DNA of 32,930 nt, taken from assembly GCA_902552705.1 (NCBI GenBank), contig CACDHZ010000002.1, positions 32,501 through 65,430 on the forward strand, in the 5' to 3' direction. This stretch comes from an uncultured Pelagibacteraceae bacterium (GTDB taxonomy: Bacteria; Pseudomonadota; Alphaproteobacteria; Pelagibacterales; Pelagibacteraceae). Positions 32,394 through 32,930 of the stretch are shown piece by piece. Each line of letters opens with the position of its first letter. The stretch's first letter is position 1. Below the pieces are notes generated by a model, which made no database searches, had not been told where the DNA came from, and saw only the letters and a list, made by a program, of their open reading frames with translations. A program made the translations under genes and the position numbers.

Positions 32394-32874
32394 TTTTTTT
32401 AGTAACTATAAATTCATTATGTGGATGAAAAATTGCATCAGGATAAGACCAATAAGTTTCAATAAAATATTTTTTTAAAGCTCTTCCCAATTTTGGAAGA
32501 TGAGGAACTTTATCAGTATCTATCATAGAGTTTAATGGAGTTGCAAATCTTAACCATTCTCCTTTTTTTTGTTCTTTATAAAATAATCTAGTTCTCAATG
32601 CTAAAACCGGTGGAACAAGAGCATAATTTTTTGATAAAATTTTTTTATAGATATATTTAAGTTTTGTTGCTTTTTTAAACCCAAGATTTCTAACTTTAAT
32701 TTTATATAGATCAAAACTTTGATTATTTATTGAGATATTATTTTTTTTGTTATTGAATATATTAGATATCCAAGGGCTTAAGACATATTTTTTTTGAATC
32801 AAGTCTTTTAGTAAATGTTTAACACTTTTATAATTACTTTTTTTAATTTTTTTCCAAACTTTGATATTTTTCAT
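32365..32874 (-). CDS. Unrecognised conserved-looking protein
   Basis: This protein has 169 residues, is Lys-rich, and has no signal peptide or membrane segment. The C-terminal half has a run of residues that look constrained: WLRFATPLNSMIDTDKVPHL (about 108-127), then LGRALKKYFIETYWSY and AIFHPHNEF. The trailing tail is basic and low-complexity. I do not recognise a family and assign no function. The 3' end overlaps the start of the Old Yellow Enzyme gene by 29 bases, so the two are probably translated together. The coding frame, ATG start and upstream -10 make it a likely real gene. Confidence 0.65.
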   Translation of the reverse strand: MKNIKVWKKIKKSNYKSVKHLLKDLIQKKYVLSPWISNIFNNKKNNISINNQSFDLYKIKVRNLGFKKATKLKYIYKKILSKNYALVPPVLALRTRLFYKEQKKGEWLRFATPLNSMIDTDKVPHLPKLGRALKKYFIETYWSYPDAIFHPHNEFIVTKKNDISKSKNK

Positions 32875-32905
32875 ATAATTTTATTGAACTTAAATTAATT
32901 ATTGG

Positions 32906-32911
32906 ATTATA
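32906..32911 (-). promoter_or_regulatory. Putative -10 element for the 31335-32874 unit
   Basis: On the minus strand the hexamer is a perfect TATAAT, 31 bases upstream of the ATG at 32874. The corresponding -35 would lie at or beyond the right edge, so the promoter cannot be completed from this window. Confidence 0.35.
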
Positions 32912-32930
32912 CTCATAATATCATAGAATA

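Noticed and set aside
1..32930. CRISPR arrays, tRNA or rRNA genes, insertion sequences, integrase genes or attachment-site repeats
   Set aside because: None seen by eye on either strand; no transposase or integrase motif and no regularly spaced repeats.

Overview
The window is very AT-rich, with Lys/Asn/Ile-heavy proteins, long A and T tracts, start codons overlapping stop codons (many ATGA junctions), and no gene-free stretch above 271 bases. This fits a streamlined marine alphaproteobacterium such as SAR11/Pelagibacterales. That assignment is an inference from composition and layout; there is no rRNA or other marker here. The content is a cell-surface polysaccharide (capsule, O-antigen or glycan) island.

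Layout. (1) Positions 1-10415, minus strand: a tight ten-gene operon. In transcription order it encodes a Gfo/Idh oxidoreductase, a ketopantoate-reductase-like enzyme, pseudaminic acid synthase (PseI), an acyl carrier protein, an AMP-forming acyl ligase, a PseG-GNAT fusion, a GT2 glycosyltransferase, a radical SAM-Rossmann fusion, a methyltransferase-like protein, and a pentapeptide-repeat/PhyH-dioxygenase fusion cut by the left edge. (2) Positions 10493-21938, plus strand: an eleven-gene operon that starts with the CMP-pseudaminate cytidylyltransferase (PseF). It continues with a membrane-anchored sugar-dehydrogenase-like protein, a Gfo/Idh enzyme, a shikimate-dehydrogenase-like enzyme, a DAHP-synthase-like enzyme, a radical SAM/SPASM protein, another Gfo/Idh enzyme, an enolase-superfamily enzyme, a second cytidylyltransferase, a GT2-cytidylyltransferase-like fusion and a GT-B-like protein. 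(3) Positions 21966-23150, minus: another GT-B-like protein. (4) Positions 23422-28662, plus: PseB, PseC, an ABC flippase/exporter and a KpsS-like capsule protein. (5) Positions 28685-29920, minus: a class III aminotransferase. (6) Positions 30064-31328, plus: an EPS-type MarR regulator and a second radical SAM protein, preceded by a tandem operator. (7) Positions 31335-32874, minus: an Old Yellow Enzyme-family reductase and an unrecognised protein.

How the genes work together. PseB, PseC, a PseG-like hydrolase fused to a probable N-acyltransferase, PseI and PseF cover the known UDP-GlcNAc to CMP-pseudaminic acid route, spread over three transcription units. A carrier protein, an acyl-adenylating ligase and a ketopantoate-reductase-like enzyme sit inside the Pse operon. 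I infer that they make an unusual acyl group, possibly an alpha-hydroxyacyl, for an amine of the sugar. The second operon looks like a separate biosynthetic module. A PEP-condensing DAHP-synthase relative has lost the metal-ligand Cys and the KPRT Arg. It sits next to a shikimate-dehydrogenase relative with altered carboxylate-binding residues, an enolase-superfamily enzyme and a second CMP-sugar synthetase. I infer a second CMP-activated 3-deoxy-ulosonic-type (or cyclic) sugar that I cannot match to a described pathway. These functional proposals rest on motifs read by eye; no database search was run.
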